A DNA stretch of 64,000 nt from Actinomyces haliotis (GTDB lineage: Bacteria > Actinomycetota > Actinomycetes > Actinomycetales > Actinomycetaceae): NCBI RefSeq assembly GCF_015355765.1, contig NZ_JACWNA010000001.1, positions 269,591 to 333,590 on the forward strand, given 5' to 3'. Shown piece by piece: positions 28,906-37,909 of this stretch (its first letter is position 1; every line of letters starts with the position of its first letter). A program made the position numbers and the translations under genes. The notes under the pieces are model-generated. The model was not told the origin of the DNA. It did no database searches and was given only the letters and a program-made list of their open reading frames with translations.

Positions 28906-30681
28906 TCAGAGGCGCACGTGGAGCACTGACAGCCCGCGCACCGGCTCCGCCAGGAGCGCCTCGAGCTCCGCGAGGTCCCTCGGGCGCTCGACCCGCGCCC
29001 CGAGGGCCTCGGCGAGGGCTCCGGCGTCGGCGACCTGCGGGGTGGAGAAGTAGCGGCTCATGACGGGGGCCGGCGTGACCGCCGGGTACTCCAGCGTGGA
29101 GAAGATGCCGCCGCCGGCGTCGTCGAGGACGACCACCTGGAGGTCGGGCTCGGACTCGAGCCGTCCCCGGGACAGGCTCATGGCGTCGTGGAGGTACGTG
29201 AGGTCGCCGACGAGAGCGCGCACGGGCCGTCCCGAGGCGAGGTGGGCTCCCAGCGCGGTGGCGATGGTGCCGTCGATGCCGGCCAGGCCACGGTTGGCGA
29301 GGGCGGCGACGGGGGCTCCGTCGCCGGCGGGGGCAAGGCGGTCGAGGCGCCGGATCGGCATCGAGGAGCCGAGGACGAGCAGCGGGGCCCCGGCGTGCGC
29401 GGCCGCGCGCCAGACCGCGAGGGCCGCGGCGTCCGCGGTGAGCGCGGAGGGAGCGGCGGCGTCCTCGGGGAGGAGAGCGGGGGCGACCGTGAGGGCGGCA
29501 ACGGCGTCTTCCCACTCCCCCGCCCAGGCGGCCGGTGCGGCGGCGAGGCCGAGCGCCCCGATGACGTCCTCAGAGGTCGTGACGCCCAGGGTGACGGGCA
29601 GGACGCGCGCAGCGGTGCCGGCCGTGTCCGTCCAGCGGGCGGTGTGCACGAGGACGTCGACGGGAACGTCGTTGCGCGCGAGGAGGGCGCTGACGGGGCG
29701 GGTGAGGCTCGGGTGCCCGAGGACGAGGACGTGCTCGGTACGGGCCGTGAGCCCGGCGCCGTCGGAGGTGCCGAGGAGCTCGGCGTAGCGGGGCAGGGCG
29801 CCGGCGGCGTGGCGGGCGCCCGAGCTGGGCTCGGCGAGGAGGGGCCAGCCGAGGTCCCGGGCGAGGCGGGCGGCGAGCGCCCCGAGGGGCTCCGGGCAGT
29901 CGCCGACGACGATGACGCCGCGCTCGTCGCGGGCCGGCGAGGGGGCCGCGGTCGGTGCCGGTGAGTCACTCGCGGAGGCGCCGGCCTCCGCGTCGGCGAA
30001 GCGACCGGCTCCACCCGTGACGCGTCCGGCGAGCCGGATCTTGGTCCGGCTCTCAACGCCGTCGAGCAGGGCGGGCAGGTCCTCCCCCGCGGCCGGGGCG
30101 AGCGGCGGACGCAGGCGCACGTTGACCTGCGCGGGCCCCGGATCGTTCGACAGCCGGCCCGTCGCGGCGTCGACGGCCCGACGGACGAGGCCGGTGACGG
30201 CGCTGCGGCCGGCGGCCCCGCCGAGGTCGACGGGAAGGTCCGCGGGCAGGTCCACGGTGGCGCGCAGGGCGGGTGAGAAGAGCCCGGCCTGCTGGGTCGT
30301 CTGGTTGGCACCGGTGCCGACGAGCTCGTGCGGGCGGTCGGCGGACACGATGAGGAGCGGGACGCCGGCGGCGTCGGCCTCGAGGACGGCCGGATGGAGG
30401 TTCCCGACGGCGGTGCCGGACGTGGTGATGACGGCGGTGGGACGGCGCTCCCCGGCGAGGAGCGCGGCGCGTCCGGCGCCCACGGCGGCGAAGCCGGCGC
30501 TGCGCTCGTCGAGCAGGACGCGCACGGCGAGGAGACCGCGCTCCTCAGCCTCGGCGAGGACGGGGACGAAGGGGGCCGAGCGGGACCCGGGGGCGAGGAG
30601 CACGAGGCGGACGCCCCCGGAGACGAGGGCCGTGACGACGTCGCGGGCGGTGGCGATGGAGGACGGGACGGTGCTGGTCAC
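28906..30681 (-). CDS. menD: SEPHCHC synthase MenD
   Basis: MenD is the thiamine diphosphate enzyme joining 2-oxoglutarate to isochorismate, the first committed step of menaquinone synthesis. It has 591 residues. The N-terminal domain shows LLAPGSRSAPF and DERSAGFAAVG, ADRPHELVGTGANQTT follows, and the cofactor domain has ALVGDLTYLHD and VVVLDDAGGGIFSTLE. The GTG start overlaps the menC stop (GTGA). The ~70 codons open upstream of this start are menC shadow. It is the last gene of argF-menC-menD. Confidence 0.95.
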   Translation of the reverse strand: MTSTVPSSIATARDVVTALVSGGVRLVLLAPGSRSAPFVPVLAEAEERGLLAVRVLLDERSAGFAAVGAGRAALLAGERRPTAVITTSGTAVGNLHPAVLEADAAGVPLLIVSADRPHELVGTGANQTTQQAGLFSPALRATVDLPADLPVDLGGAAGRSAVTGLVRRAVDAATGRLSNDPGPAQVNVRLRPPLAPAAGEDLPALLDGVESRTKIRLAGRVTGGAGRFADAEAGASASDSPAPTAAPSPARDERGVIVVGDCPEPLGALAARLARDLGWPLLAEPSSGARHAAGALPRYAELLGTSDGAGLTARTEHVLVLGHPSLTRPVSALLARNDVPVDVLVHTARWTDTAGTAARVLPVTLGVTTSEDVIGALGLAAAPAAWAGEWEDAVAALTVAPALLPEDAAAPSALTADAAALAVWRAAAHAGAPLLVLGSSMPIRRLDRLAPAGDGAPVAALANRGLAGIDGTIATALGAHLASGRPVRALVGDLTYLHDAMSLSRGRLESEPDLQVVVLDDAGGGIFSTLEYPAVTPAPVMSRYFSTPQVADAGALAEALGARVERPRDLAELEALLAEPVRGLSVLHVRL

Positions 30682-31925
30682 AGAAATACTCCGGCGAGGG
30701 CGGCAGCGGGGTCGGTGGACTCGCGGGAGCGGCGCTCCGCGAGGGCGGCGAGCATCCCGCTGAGGCGCTCGGTCCAGCGGGCGGCGGTCTCCGAGGAGGC
30801 GGTGACGCGCGCGAGGGCGCCGGGCTGGGGCTCCCACCGGCCGACGGCGAGCGCGCCGTCCACCGAGAGCGCGGGCTCGTCGCGCACGTCGTCGACCGCG
30901 AGCGCGACGGTGCCGAGGCCGCAGGCGTGGTCGAGGACGGGCAGCGCGGCGGCGAGCTGGGCACCCCTCCCGACGCCCACGCTGGAGTCCAGCGCGGAGG
31001 AGACGACGGCAGGAAGGCCGAGCGCCTCGGCGAGCGCGAGCGCGCGCCGGACGCCGCCGAGCGGGGCGACCTTGAGGACGGCGACGTCGGCCGCGGCCAG
31101 GCGCCGGACGGCGAGGGGATCGTGGCTGAGTCGGATCGACTCGTCGGCGGCGAGGGGAACGTCGACGGCTCGGCGGAGCACCGCGAGGTCCTCGACGTCC
31201 ATGACGGGCTGCTCGGCGTACTCGAGGCCGCCGGCGGCGCGGTCGACCTCGGGCAGGAGGGCGAGCGCCGTGTCCAGGTCCCAGGCGCCGTTGACGTCGA
31301 CGCGCACGCGGCCACCGGGGCCGAGGGCGTCGCGGACGGCCTCGAGGCGCGCCAGGTCGCGGGCGCGTGCGGCGCCCTCCTCGCCGCGGCCGGAGCCTGC
31401 TGCGGCGTCCGTGCCGAGGCGGTAGCCGGCGATCTTGACCTTGGCGGTCGTGGCGCCGGAGGCGAGGACGATCTCGCGGGCGCGCTCGGCGTCGACCTGG
31501 GGGACGGTGACGTTGACGGGGACCGACTCGCGGTGGGCGGGCAGGTCGGCGTCGTCGCGCGTGGCGGCCTCGAGCCCGGCGGCGAGCCAGGGTGCGGAGG
31601 CGGCGGCGTCGTACGTCCAGAACGGGGCGACCTCGCCCCAGCCGGCGGGGCCGTGGAGGAGGAGGCCCTCACGGCGGGTGAGGCCTCGGAAGCGGGTGCG
31701 CATGGCCGTCTCCCAGACGACGGCGCGGTCGACGTCCTCGAGGAGTCCGGTGGGGTCGAGGGGACGCAGGGCCGCCAGGTCGAGCTCGCCGGCGTCGGTC
31801 CCGGGCGCGCCCTCGGGACCGTCGGCGTGCTCGCCGGGGCGCACCCCGGCCTCCCCGGCGCCGGCGCGGTGGCCGGGCGCCGGGAAGGTCGGGGTGCTGC
31901 GGTCGAGGGGGTTGGAGGTGGTCAC
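30678..31925 (-). CDS. menC: o-Succinylbenzoate synthase MenC
   Basis: MenC dehydrates SHCHC to o-succinylbenzoate and belongs to the enolase superfamily. The catalytic set is visible: KVKIAG, the metal ligands in [14 protein letters not shown] and AADESI, and the second lysine in VLKVAPLGG. The protein has 415 residues because of an extra N-terminal 60 residues, Gly/Pro/Ala-rich and non-catalytic; homologues begin near the segment [18 protein letters not shown]. The GTG start overlaps the argF stop by GTGA, which supports the long form, but an internal start is possible. Confidence 0.92.
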   Translation of the reverse strand: MTTSNPLDRSTPTFPAPGHRAGAGEAGVRPGEHADGPEGAPGTDAGELDLAALRPLDPTGLLEDVDRAVVWETAMRTRFRGLTRREGLLLHGPAGWGEVAPFWTYDAAASAPWLAAGLEAATRDDADLPAHRESVPVNVTVPQVDAERAREIVLASGATTAKVKIAGYRLGTDAAAGSGRGEEGAARARDLARLEAVRDALGPGGRVRVDVNGAWDLDTALALLPEVDRAAGGLEYAEQPVMDVEDLAVLRRAVDVPLAADESIRLSHDPLAVRRLAAADVAVLKVAPLGGVRRALALAEALGLPAVVSSALDSSVGVGRGAQLAAALPVLDHACGLGTVALAVDDVRDEPALSVDGALAVGRWEPQPGALARVTASSETAARWTERLSGMLAALAERRSRESTDPAAALAGVFL

Positions 31926-32968
31926 TCGCCCAGGGTCGCCACCATGACGGCCTTGATGGTGTGCATGCGGTTCTCGGCCTGGTCGAAGACGATGGAGCGC
32001 TCGGACTCGAAGACGTCGTCGGTGACCTCGATGCCCTCCATGCCGGTGGACTCGAAGAGCTGCTCACCGATGACGGTGTCGCGGTCGTGGTAGGCGGGCA
32101 GGCAGTGCATGAACTTCGCCTGCGCGCCCGCCTTCTCCATGAGGGAGGCGTTGACCTGGTAGGGCTTGAGCAGCGCGATGCGCTCGTCCCAGACCTCCTT
32201 GGGCTCGCCCATGGAGACCCAGATGTCGGTGTGGACGAAGTCGACGCCGGCGACGCCCTCGGCGACGTCCTCGGTGAGGGTGACGGTGGCGCCGGTGGTC
32301 TCGGCGACGCGGCGGGCCTGCGCGACGCACTCCTCGTCGGGCCACAGCTCCTTGGGGGCGACGACGCGGACGTCCGCACCGATGAGGGCGCCGTTGACGA
32401 GGAGGGAACGGCCCATGTTGAAGCGGGCGTCGCCGACGTAGGCGTAGGAGATCTCGCCGGCGGGCTTGCCGGCGTGCTCGATCATGGTGAGGGTGTCACA
32501 GAGCATCTGGGTGGGGTGCCAGTCGTCCGTGAGGCCGTTCCACACGGGGACGCCGGAGAGCTCGGCGAGCTCGGTGACCTTGGACTGGTCGTCGCCGCGG
32601 TACTCGATACCGTCGAACATGCGGCCCAGGACGCGGGCGGTGTCCGCGACGGACTCCTTGTGGCCCATCTGGGAGCCGGAGGGGTCGAGGTAGGTGGTGT
32701 GACCGCCCTGGTCGTGGGCACCGACCTCGAAGGAGCAGCGGGTCCGGGTCGAGGTCTTCTCGAAGATGAGGGCGACGTTCTTACCGGTGAGGTGCTGGGT
32801 CTCGCGGCCGGACTTCTTGTCCGCCTTGAGCTGGGCGGCGAGCTGGATGAAGGTCATCCACTCCTCCGGCGTGAAGTCCAGCTCGCGGAGGAAGGAGCGG
32901 CCCTTGAGGGCGGCCAGGACGGCGGCGTCGGGCGCGGGGATCTCGAAGCTGGTCGACGAGGTGGTCAC
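31922..32968 (-). CDS. argF: Ornithine carbamoyltransferase (ArgF/ArcB type)
   Basis: This enzyme interconverts ornithine plus carbamoyl phosphate with citrulline plus phosphate. It has 348 residues with the carbamoyl phosphate site STRTR at 73-77, DDWHPTQ, and the ornithine-site HCLPA near the C-terminus. The sequence resembles the ArgF/ArcB group closely ([25 protein letters not shown] ending). The gene lies 112 bases after arcA on the same strand, so a catabolic (arcB) role in the deiminase pathway is plausible; no other arg or arcC gene is in the window. AAAGGA precedes the GTG. It is translationally coupled to menC, an odd pairing. Confidence 0.93.
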   Translation of the reverse strand: MTTSSTSFEIPAPDAAVLAALKGRSFLRELDFTPEEWMTFIQLAAQLKADKKSGRETQHLTGKNVALIFEKTSTRTRCSFEVGAHDQGGHTTYLDPSGSQMGHKESVADTARVLGRMFDGIEYRGDDQSKVTELAELSGVPVWNGLTDDWHPTQMLCDTLTMIEHAGKPAGEISYAYVGDARFNMGRSLLVNGALIGADVRVVAPKELWPDEECVAQARRVAETTGATVTLTEDVAEGVAGVDFVHTDIWVSMGEPKEVWDERIALLKPYQVNASLMEKAGAQAKFMHCLPAYHDRDTVIGEQLFESTGMEGIEVTDDVFESERSIVFDQAENRMHTIKAVMVATLGE

Positions 32969-32998
32969 GGGGGTCCTTTCAGGCGGTGGTCCGGACGC

Positions 32999-33004
32999 AT
33001 CGTA
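32999..33004 (-). promoter_or_regulatory. Candidate -10 box of argF
   Basis: The reverse strand reads TACGAT, which would start transcription about 24 bases before the argF GTG. This would give argF-menC-menD a promoter separate from arcA. Confidence 0.35.
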
Positions 33005-33080
33005 GGCGCTCAGGACGACGTCCCAGTATGGACCAGGGCGGAGCAGGACCGGGAGGGGCGGGATCCCCCGTGGAGGGCCG

Positions 33081-34460
33081 TCAGACGGCGTCGCGCGTGA
33101 CCGGGCAGGTCATGCAGTGCGAGCCGCCGCGGCCGCGGACGAGCTCGACGCCGGGGGTCTCAATGACCTCGATCCCGGCCTGGCGCAGCGCGTCGTTGGC
33201 GCGGGCGTTGTGGGCGTAGCCGATGACGCGGTTCGGGGCGACGGCGACGACGTTGCAGGAGTCGCGAGCCAGCTCGCGCAGCGCCTCCGCCTCGTCGCTC
33301 ATGTCCGGGCTGATGATGCGGAAGGAGTCGATGCCGGCGGCGCGCGCGAGGACGGTGTCCATCTCGGAGCCGTCGTGGACGGTGACGTGCAGCGAGGCGC
33401 GGCGACCGCCGCCGACCTCGACGGCGTCCTTGGAGGATCCGTGCGCGGCGCCGGGCTCGATCTCGACGGTCGTGACGTCGTTGAAGCCGGGGAAGCGCAG
33501 GTAGGTGTCCGGTGCGACCTTCGTCATGAGGGTGTCGAGGTGCATGACGGCCTCGAGCTCCGTGTAGAACGCCTGGTCGGGCATGTGGACGCCGATGAGG
33601 CGGTCGGCGACGCCGTCGGCGAAGAGACGGGCCGCGAGGCGCTCGACGCCGGCGGCGGAGGAGCGGCGGGACAGTCCCATGACGAGGGAGCGGTTGCCGA
33701 CGACCTGGAAGTCTCCGCCCTCGACAGTGGCCGGGGAGGCACCGTGCTGCTCGGACCAGAGGATCCCGCGGTCCTTGAAGGCCGGGTGGTAGCGGTAGAT
33801 GGCCTCGTAGTTGACGGCCTCGCGTCGGCGGGGACCGAGGGCCATCGTGTTGACGTGCTTGCCACCGTAGAGCCAGGCGGTCGTGTCGCGCGTGAAGAGG
33901 TGGTTCGGCAGCGGGGTGATGACGAACTGGCCCTCGAGGGTGGACAGGAAGGTCGTGGAGAAGAGGACCTCGGCGTCGGCGGGGGTGAGGCGCTCGCGCA
34001 GCTCGGTGCGGGTGATGCCGGCGATGAGGACCTCGGCGAGCTCGGCGGAGGGCAGGCCGGAGAGGTAGTCGGTGAGGACCTCCGAGGTGGAGACGCCGAC
34101 GGCGAGAGGGCCGACGGTCTCCTCGAGAACGAGCGCGCGAGCCTCGGGGTAGTCGAGGGACTCGACGAGGAGGTCGCGGAAGTCGTGGACGAGGGCGCCC
34201 TCGGCCCGCAGGATCGCGGTGAAGGCGTCGTGCTCGGCCTGCGCGCGGCGCACGGACAGGGCGTCGTCGAAGAGCAGGCTGTCGGCGTTGATCGGGGTGA
34301 GTCGAGCGATCTCGGCACCTGGGCGGTGGACGATGACCTCGCGCAGGCGGCCCGTCTCCGAGCAGACCTGGCCGCCTCCCTGGCTCGCCGGGATGAAGGC
34401 GCGCTCGCTCGCGGCGGTGGTCGCGGCTGCTGGACGTGTGACTGCCTCGCTCGTCTGCAT
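33081..34460 (-). CDS. arcA: Arginine deiminase
   Basis: ArcA hydrolyses arginine to citrulline and ammonia in the cytoplasm. It has 459 residues. Visible guanidino-modifying motifs are [16 protein letters not shown] in the middle, [16 protein letters not shown] and the catalytic Cys449 in GGSHCMTCP. The ATG has no ribosome binding site but a TACCCT box seven bases before it, so it is probably leaderless. The frame open upstream through menB is a shadow. It is divergent from menB and followed by the carbamoyltransferase gene; carbamate kinase and an antiporter are absent here. Confidence 0.95.
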   Translation of the reverse strand: MQTSEAVTRPAAATTAASERAFIPASQGGGQVCSETGRLREVIVHRPGAEIARLTPINADSLLFDDALSVRRAQAEHDAFTAILRAEGALVHDFRDLLVESLDYPEARALVLEETVGPLAVGVSTSEVLTDYLSGLPSAELAEVLIAGITRTELRERLTPADAEVLFSTTFLSTLEGQFVITPLPNHLFTRDTTAWLYGGKHVNTMALGPRRREAVNYEAIYRYHPAFKDRGILWSEQHGASPATVEGGDFQVVGNRSLVMGLSRRSSAAGVERLAARLFADGVADRLIGVHMPDQAFYTELEAVMHLDTLMTKVAPDTYLRFPGFNDVTTVEIEPGAAHGSSKDAVEVGGGRRASLHVTVHDGSEMDTVLARAAGIDSFRIISPDMSDEAEALRELARDSCNVVAVAPNRVIGYAHNARANDALRQAGIEVIETPGVELVRGRGGSHCMTCPVTRDAV

Positions 34461-34467
34461 GCGCCCC

Positions 34468-34473
34468 AGGGTA
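34468..34473 (-). promoter_or_regulatory. Leaderless -10 box of arcA
   Basis: The reverse strand reads TACCCT, seven bases, then the arcA ATG. The divergent menB has the same arrangement 50 bases away. Confidence 0.5.
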
Positions 34474-34520
34474 ACGAGACGGCGTGCAACATGCCGGAAG
34501 CCCACGGGACGAAGGGCCCG

Positions 34521-34526
34521 TAGTCT
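34521..34526 (+). promoter_or_regulatory. Leaderless -10 box of menB
   Basis: TAGTCT is followed by GGCGGC and then the menB ATG; no ribosome binding site is present. Confidence 0.55.
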
Positions 34527-34532
34527 GGCGGC

Positions 34533-35636
34533 ATGTCGCAGCAGCATCCGGTCCCCGCCCGCGTCTCCGCGATCTTCGACCCCAGCGTCTGGCGGGAGGT
34601 CGGGGGCTTCCGTCACGCCCGGCACCCGCTGCCGGGAGCCGACGGCGGTGCCGCGGTCCCGTCGGGTGACGACGTCGCCTCCGGCCTCACGCTCACGGAC
34701 GTCACCTACCACCGCGGCTGCGAGCGCGACGCTCAGGGGAGCTGGGTGCGGGACCTGCCGGTCGTGCGGGTCGCCATCGACCGCCCGGAGCTGCGCAACG
34801 CCTTCCGTCCCCGCACGGTCGACGAGCTCTACCGTGTGCTCGACCACGCGCGGATGAGCGGCGACGTCGGCGCCGTCGTCCTCACCGGGAACGGCCCCTC
34901 CCCCAAGGACGGCGGCTGGGGCTTCTGCTCGGGTGGGGACCAGCGGATCCGCGGGCGGGACGGCTACCACTACGAGTCCACCGACGGCGTCGGGAGCGGC
35001 ACCGACGGCGCCGACCTCCCGCAGGCCGACGAGCACGACGCCGAGGTCGCTGCCCGGCGCGCCCGGGTCGACGCCGCGCGCGCGGGTCGTCTCCACATCC
35101 TCGAGGTCCAGCGGCTCATCCGGACCATGCCGAAGGTCGTCATCGCGGCCGTCTCCGGCTGGGCGGCGGGGGGCGGGCACTCGCTCAACGTCGTGTGCGA
35201 CCTGTCCGTGGCGTCCATCGAGCACGCCCGCTTCAAGCAGACGGACGCCAACGTCGGCTCCTTCGACGCCGGCTACGGCTCGGCGCTCCTGGCGCGGCAG
35301 GTGGGCGACAAGCGCGCCCGCGAGATCTTCTTCCTTGCCCGGACCTACGACGCGCAGACCGCGGAGCGATGGGGCGTCGTCAACGAGGCGGTCCCGCACG
35401 CGGAGCTCGAGACGACGGCGCTGGAGTGGGCGCGCACCGTGACCGGGAAGTCCCCGCAGGCGATCCGGATGCTCAAGCTGGCCTTCAACCTGGCCGACGA
35501 CGGCCTGGCCGGGCAGCAGGTGTTCGCCGGGGAGGCGACGCGCCTGGCGTACATGACGGACGAGGCGGTCGAGGGGCGCGACGCCTTCCTCGAGCGCCGC
35601 GAGCCGGACTGGTCGCCCTTCCCGTACTACTTCTGA
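34533..35636 (+). CDS. menB: 1,4-Dihydroxy-2-naphthoyl-CoA synthase
   Basis: MenB closes the second aromatic ring of menaquinone from o-succinylbenzoyl-CoA, in the crotonase fold. The CoA and oxyanion-hole segment is FCSGGDQRIRG, VSGWAAGGGHSLNVV follows, and KQTDANVGSFDAGYGS is the MenB-specific stretch. At 367 residues it exceeds E. coli MenB (285) by an N-terminal 70-residue part and a short central insert, common in actinobacteria. It is probably leaderless. It is transcribed away from arcA. Confidence 0.96.
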   Translation: MSQQHPVPARVSAIFDPSVWREVGGFRHARHPLPGADGGAAVPSGDDVASGLTLTDVTYHRGCERDAQGSWVRDLPVVRVAIDRPELRNAFRPRTVDELYRVLDHARMSGDVGAVVLTGNGPSPKDGGWGFCSGGDQRIRGRDGYHYESTDGVGSGTDGADLPQADEHDAEVAARRARVDAARAGRLHILEVQRLIRTMPKVVIAAVSGWAAGGGHSLNVVCDLSVASIEHARFKQTDANVGSFDAGYGSALLARQVGDKRAREIFFLARTYDAQTAERWGVVNEAVPHAELETTALEWARTVTGKSPQAIRMLKLAFNLADDGLAGQQVFAGEATRLAYMTDEAVEGRDAFLERREPDWSPFPYYF

Positions 35637-35919
35637 CCCCGGGCGCACGGGGGCTCGGCGTCAGTCACGGCGCCCGCGGGCGCAGGACGCCCGGCGCACG
35701 CTCCGTGACATTTTCGCCTGAGGTCGTCCCCGTTGCTCTCTCCCACCCGGGATTCCTGGGCTTTCGTCCCACACCACGTCCGGGGTTTCTCACGGTCATC
35801 GGACGTTTACCTCGAGACTGTTCCGTGACAGAGTCGGCTCGCCCACGAGGACGTGCCCCCCGTGGGCACCTTCCTCCCCCATCCCGAACGGCCCCGCCGC
35901 TCCCACGCTGGAGGCACCC

Positions 35920-36534
35920 ATGCCCGCCTCGATCCTCAAGATCACCGGCCCGATGACCCAGAGCCCCCGCCGCCGTCTCGGCGTCGCCGCCCTCGTCGGC
36001 CTCATCGCCGGAACCTTCTCCGCCATCGTCAAGTTCGGCTGGGAGGTCCCCTTCCCGCCTCGCACCCCCGAGCGCCAGCTCACCAACCCGCCACAGGCCA
36101 TGCTCGAGTGGTTCGGCATGAGCCACGCCCAGTCCCACGCGACCGTGTCCTTCAGCCACACGGACCTGCCGATCACGTCCTTCATCGTCCACTTCAGCTT
36201 CGCGATCGTCTTCGGCATCCTCTACTGCGTGCTGGCCGAGTACTTCCCGCGGGTCAAGCTCTGGCAGGGCGCCGCCTTCGGCCTCGCCGTGTGGATCGGC
36301 GCGCACATCATCGTCATGCCGCTGCTCCACTGGGCCCCGACCCCGTTCCCGTGGGCCGACGTCGCCCGCACCGGGATCAACCAGTACGGCCCCCAGAGCT
36401 GGTCGGAGCACTTCTCGGAGTCCCTCGGCCACGTCGTGTGGATGTGGTCCATCGAGATCGTCCGCCGCGACCTGCGCAACCGCATCACCCACGAGCCCGA
36501 CGCCGAGGTTCCTCTCTCCGCCGCGACCCGTTGA
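35920..36534 (+). CDS. YagU family inner-membrane protein
   Basis: This 204-residue protein matches the YagU/DUF1440 family of small membrane proteins, implicated in E. coli acid resistance; the molecular role is not known. Hydrophobic segments lie at about 21-40, 86-106 and 119-137, and the core has the family-like SHTDLPITSFIVHFSFAIVFG in split form. GGAGG lies five bases before the ATG. It stands alone between menB and menA with its own 280-base upstream region and a strong terminator behind it. Its presence beside arcA is compatible with a shared acid-stress role, which is only inference. Confidence 0.82.
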   Translation: MPASILKITGPMTQSPRRRLGVAALVGLIAGTFSAIVKFGWEVPFPPRTPERQLTNPPQAMLEWFGMSHAQSHATVSFSHTDLPITSFIVHFSFAIVFGILYCVLAEYFPRVKLWQGAAFGLAVWIGAHIIVMPLLHWAPTPFPWADVARTGINQYGPQSWSEHFSESLGHVVWMWSIEIVRRDLRNRITHEPDAEVPLSAATR

Positions 36535-36563
36535 GTCCGTCGCGCGAGCCCCTGGCACAGACG

Positions 36564-36596
36564 ACGCCCGCCGCTCCGGCAAGGAGCGGCGGGCGT
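36564..36596 (+). terminator. Terminator after the YagU-family gene
   Basis: A perfect 14-bp G/C-rich stem with a 5-base loop (GGCAA) begins 30 bases after the stop and is followed by TCCTCGTT. It may act on menA read-through from the other side as well. Confidence 0.8.
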
Positions 36597-36606
36597 TCCT
36601 CGTTCC

Positions 36607-36710
36607 CGAGATCGGGACATCCTGACCTCGAGATCGGGACGTCCTGACCGCAAGACGGAGCCGCGCTCGGAGACCGACCGACCTCGGCGCGGAGATCAGC
36701 CGACCTCGGC
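36607..36710. repeat. Short direct repeats downstream of menA
   Basis: Two 21-base copies differing at one base start with CGAGATCGGGAC (36607-36627 and 36629-36649), 22 bases apart. A second pair, CCGACCTCGGC at 36678-36688 and 36700-36710, is also spaced 22 bases. No gene overlaps them. Related GAGATCG repeats lie on the other side of menA. Confidence 0.7.
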
Positions 36711-36734
36711 CGGATGGATGGAGGGGCCAGGGCC

Positions 36735-37706
36735 TCAGGCCGCCGTCACGGTGACGAGGGCGATCCCGACGACGACGCCGTAGACGAGCTCGAAGAGACC
36801 CGCGTCGCGCAGGGCGGGGATGAGGGCTCGTCCCTTGGCGCCTGCGAGGACCATGCGCGTCACCTTCCGGGCCATCCAGACGAGGACGACCAGCACGACG
36901 AGGAGCTGGATCCCGCCGCCCAGGGCGGTGCCGTCGCCGGTGCGCGAGTCCGCGGCCCGGGCCCAGCCCAGCGCGATGACGGCGAGAAGCACGGGCAGGC
37001 AGATCATCGCGACGAACGAGGTCCGGGCGCCCTGGTCACCGAGTCGCACCGCCAGGGTGCGCTTGCCGTGCGCGGGGTCCGTCTCGATGTCACGCAGGTT
37101 GTTGACCATGAGCAGCGAGCAGGCGATGAGGCCGATTCCGCAGGCCGCCACCCACAGCCATCCCGGGACCGCCCCGGTCTGCACATAGGTGGTGCCGGTG
37201 GTCGCCATGAGGCCGAAGAAGACGAAGACGAAGACCTCGCCCAAGCCCGCGTAGCCGTAGGGGTGGGAGCCGCCCGTGTAGTACCAGGCGGCGGCGATCG
37301 CGGCTGCGCCGAGGGCGAGCATCCACCACTGCCCGGACAGGGCCAGGAGCACGAGGCCGAGGAGCCCACCGAGACCGAAGCATCCGAAGGCGGCCAGCTT
37401 GACCGCGCGCGGCGAGACGTCGCCCGAGGCGGTCAGGCGCGGCGGTCCGGTGCGGCCGTCGTCGGTGCCGCGCACGCCGTCGGAGTAGTCGTTGGCGAGG
37501 TTGCAGCCGATCTGCAGGGCGAGGGCGACGCCGGCCGCCAGCAGGGTGCGCGGCAGGGAGAAGCCACCGAGCGCCGCGGCGGCACCGCCCCCGAGGATGA
37601 CGGGGGCGACGGCGGCGGGCAGTGTGCGCAGGCGGACGACCTCCGCCCAGCTCGTGGCACGGGGCTCGCGCGGCGCGGGGGCGTCGGGGACTGCTGGGGT
37701 GCTCAT
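36735..37706 (-). CDS. menA: 1,4-Dihydroxy-2-naphthoate polyprenyltransferase
   Basis: MenA attaches the polyprenyl chain to dihydroxynaphthoate in the membrane, giving demethylmenaquinone. It is a UbiA-superfamily protein of 323 residues with about eight transmembrane helices. The two Asp-rich Mg-diphosphate sites are NLANDYSDG near 68-76 and NNLRDIETD near 203-211. GGAAGGACC precedes the ATG. Its substrates would come from menB and the polyprenyl synthase at 5253. It is flanked on both sides by short GAGATCG-type repeats. Confidence 0.95.
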   Translation of the reverse strand: MSTPAVPDAPAPREPRATSWAEVVRLRTLPAAVAPVILGGGAAAALGGFSLPRTLLAAGVALALQIGCNLANDYSDGVRGTDDGRTGPPRLTASGDVSPRAVKLAAFGCFGLGGLLGLVLLALSGQWWMLALGAAAIAAAWYYTGGSHPYGYAGLGEVFVFVFFGLMATTGTTYVQTGAVPGWLWVAACGIGLIACSLLMVNNLRDIETDPAHGKRTLAVRLGDQGARTSFVAMICLPVLLAVIALGWARAADSRTGDGTALGGGIQLLVVLVVLVWMARKVTRMVLAGAKGRALIPALRDAGLFELVYGVVVGIALVTVTAA

Positions 37707-37773
37707 GGGGTCCTTCCTGCACGGTGGCGGCGACCTGGGAGCCTACCGCTCGCCAGCACCGGCCGACCCACCG

Positions 37774-37844
37774 CCGAGATCGAACGGCAGGAGCCGAGAT
37801 CGAACGATGAGGTGTCGATCTGGCAGTCCACCGTTCGATCTCGG
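37774..37844. repeat. CCGAGATCGAACG direct and inverted repeats
   Basis: Two direct copies (37774-37787 and 37794-37807) and one perfect 14-bp inverted copy (37831-37844) lie in the menE-menA intergenic region. The outer pair could form a hairpin that ends menE transcription. Confidence 0.75.
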
Positions 37845-37909
37845 TGCGCCGGGTGCCGCGGTGCTCGCGGCAGGCGGCGTCAGACGGCGTCAGACGGCGG
37901 CGGGCGAGG

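Noticed and set aside
35702..35830. Direct repeat TCCGTGACA 120 bases apart upstream of the YagU-family gene as an operator pair.
   Set aside because: Nine-base matches at this distance may be chance, and neither copy is symmetrical.
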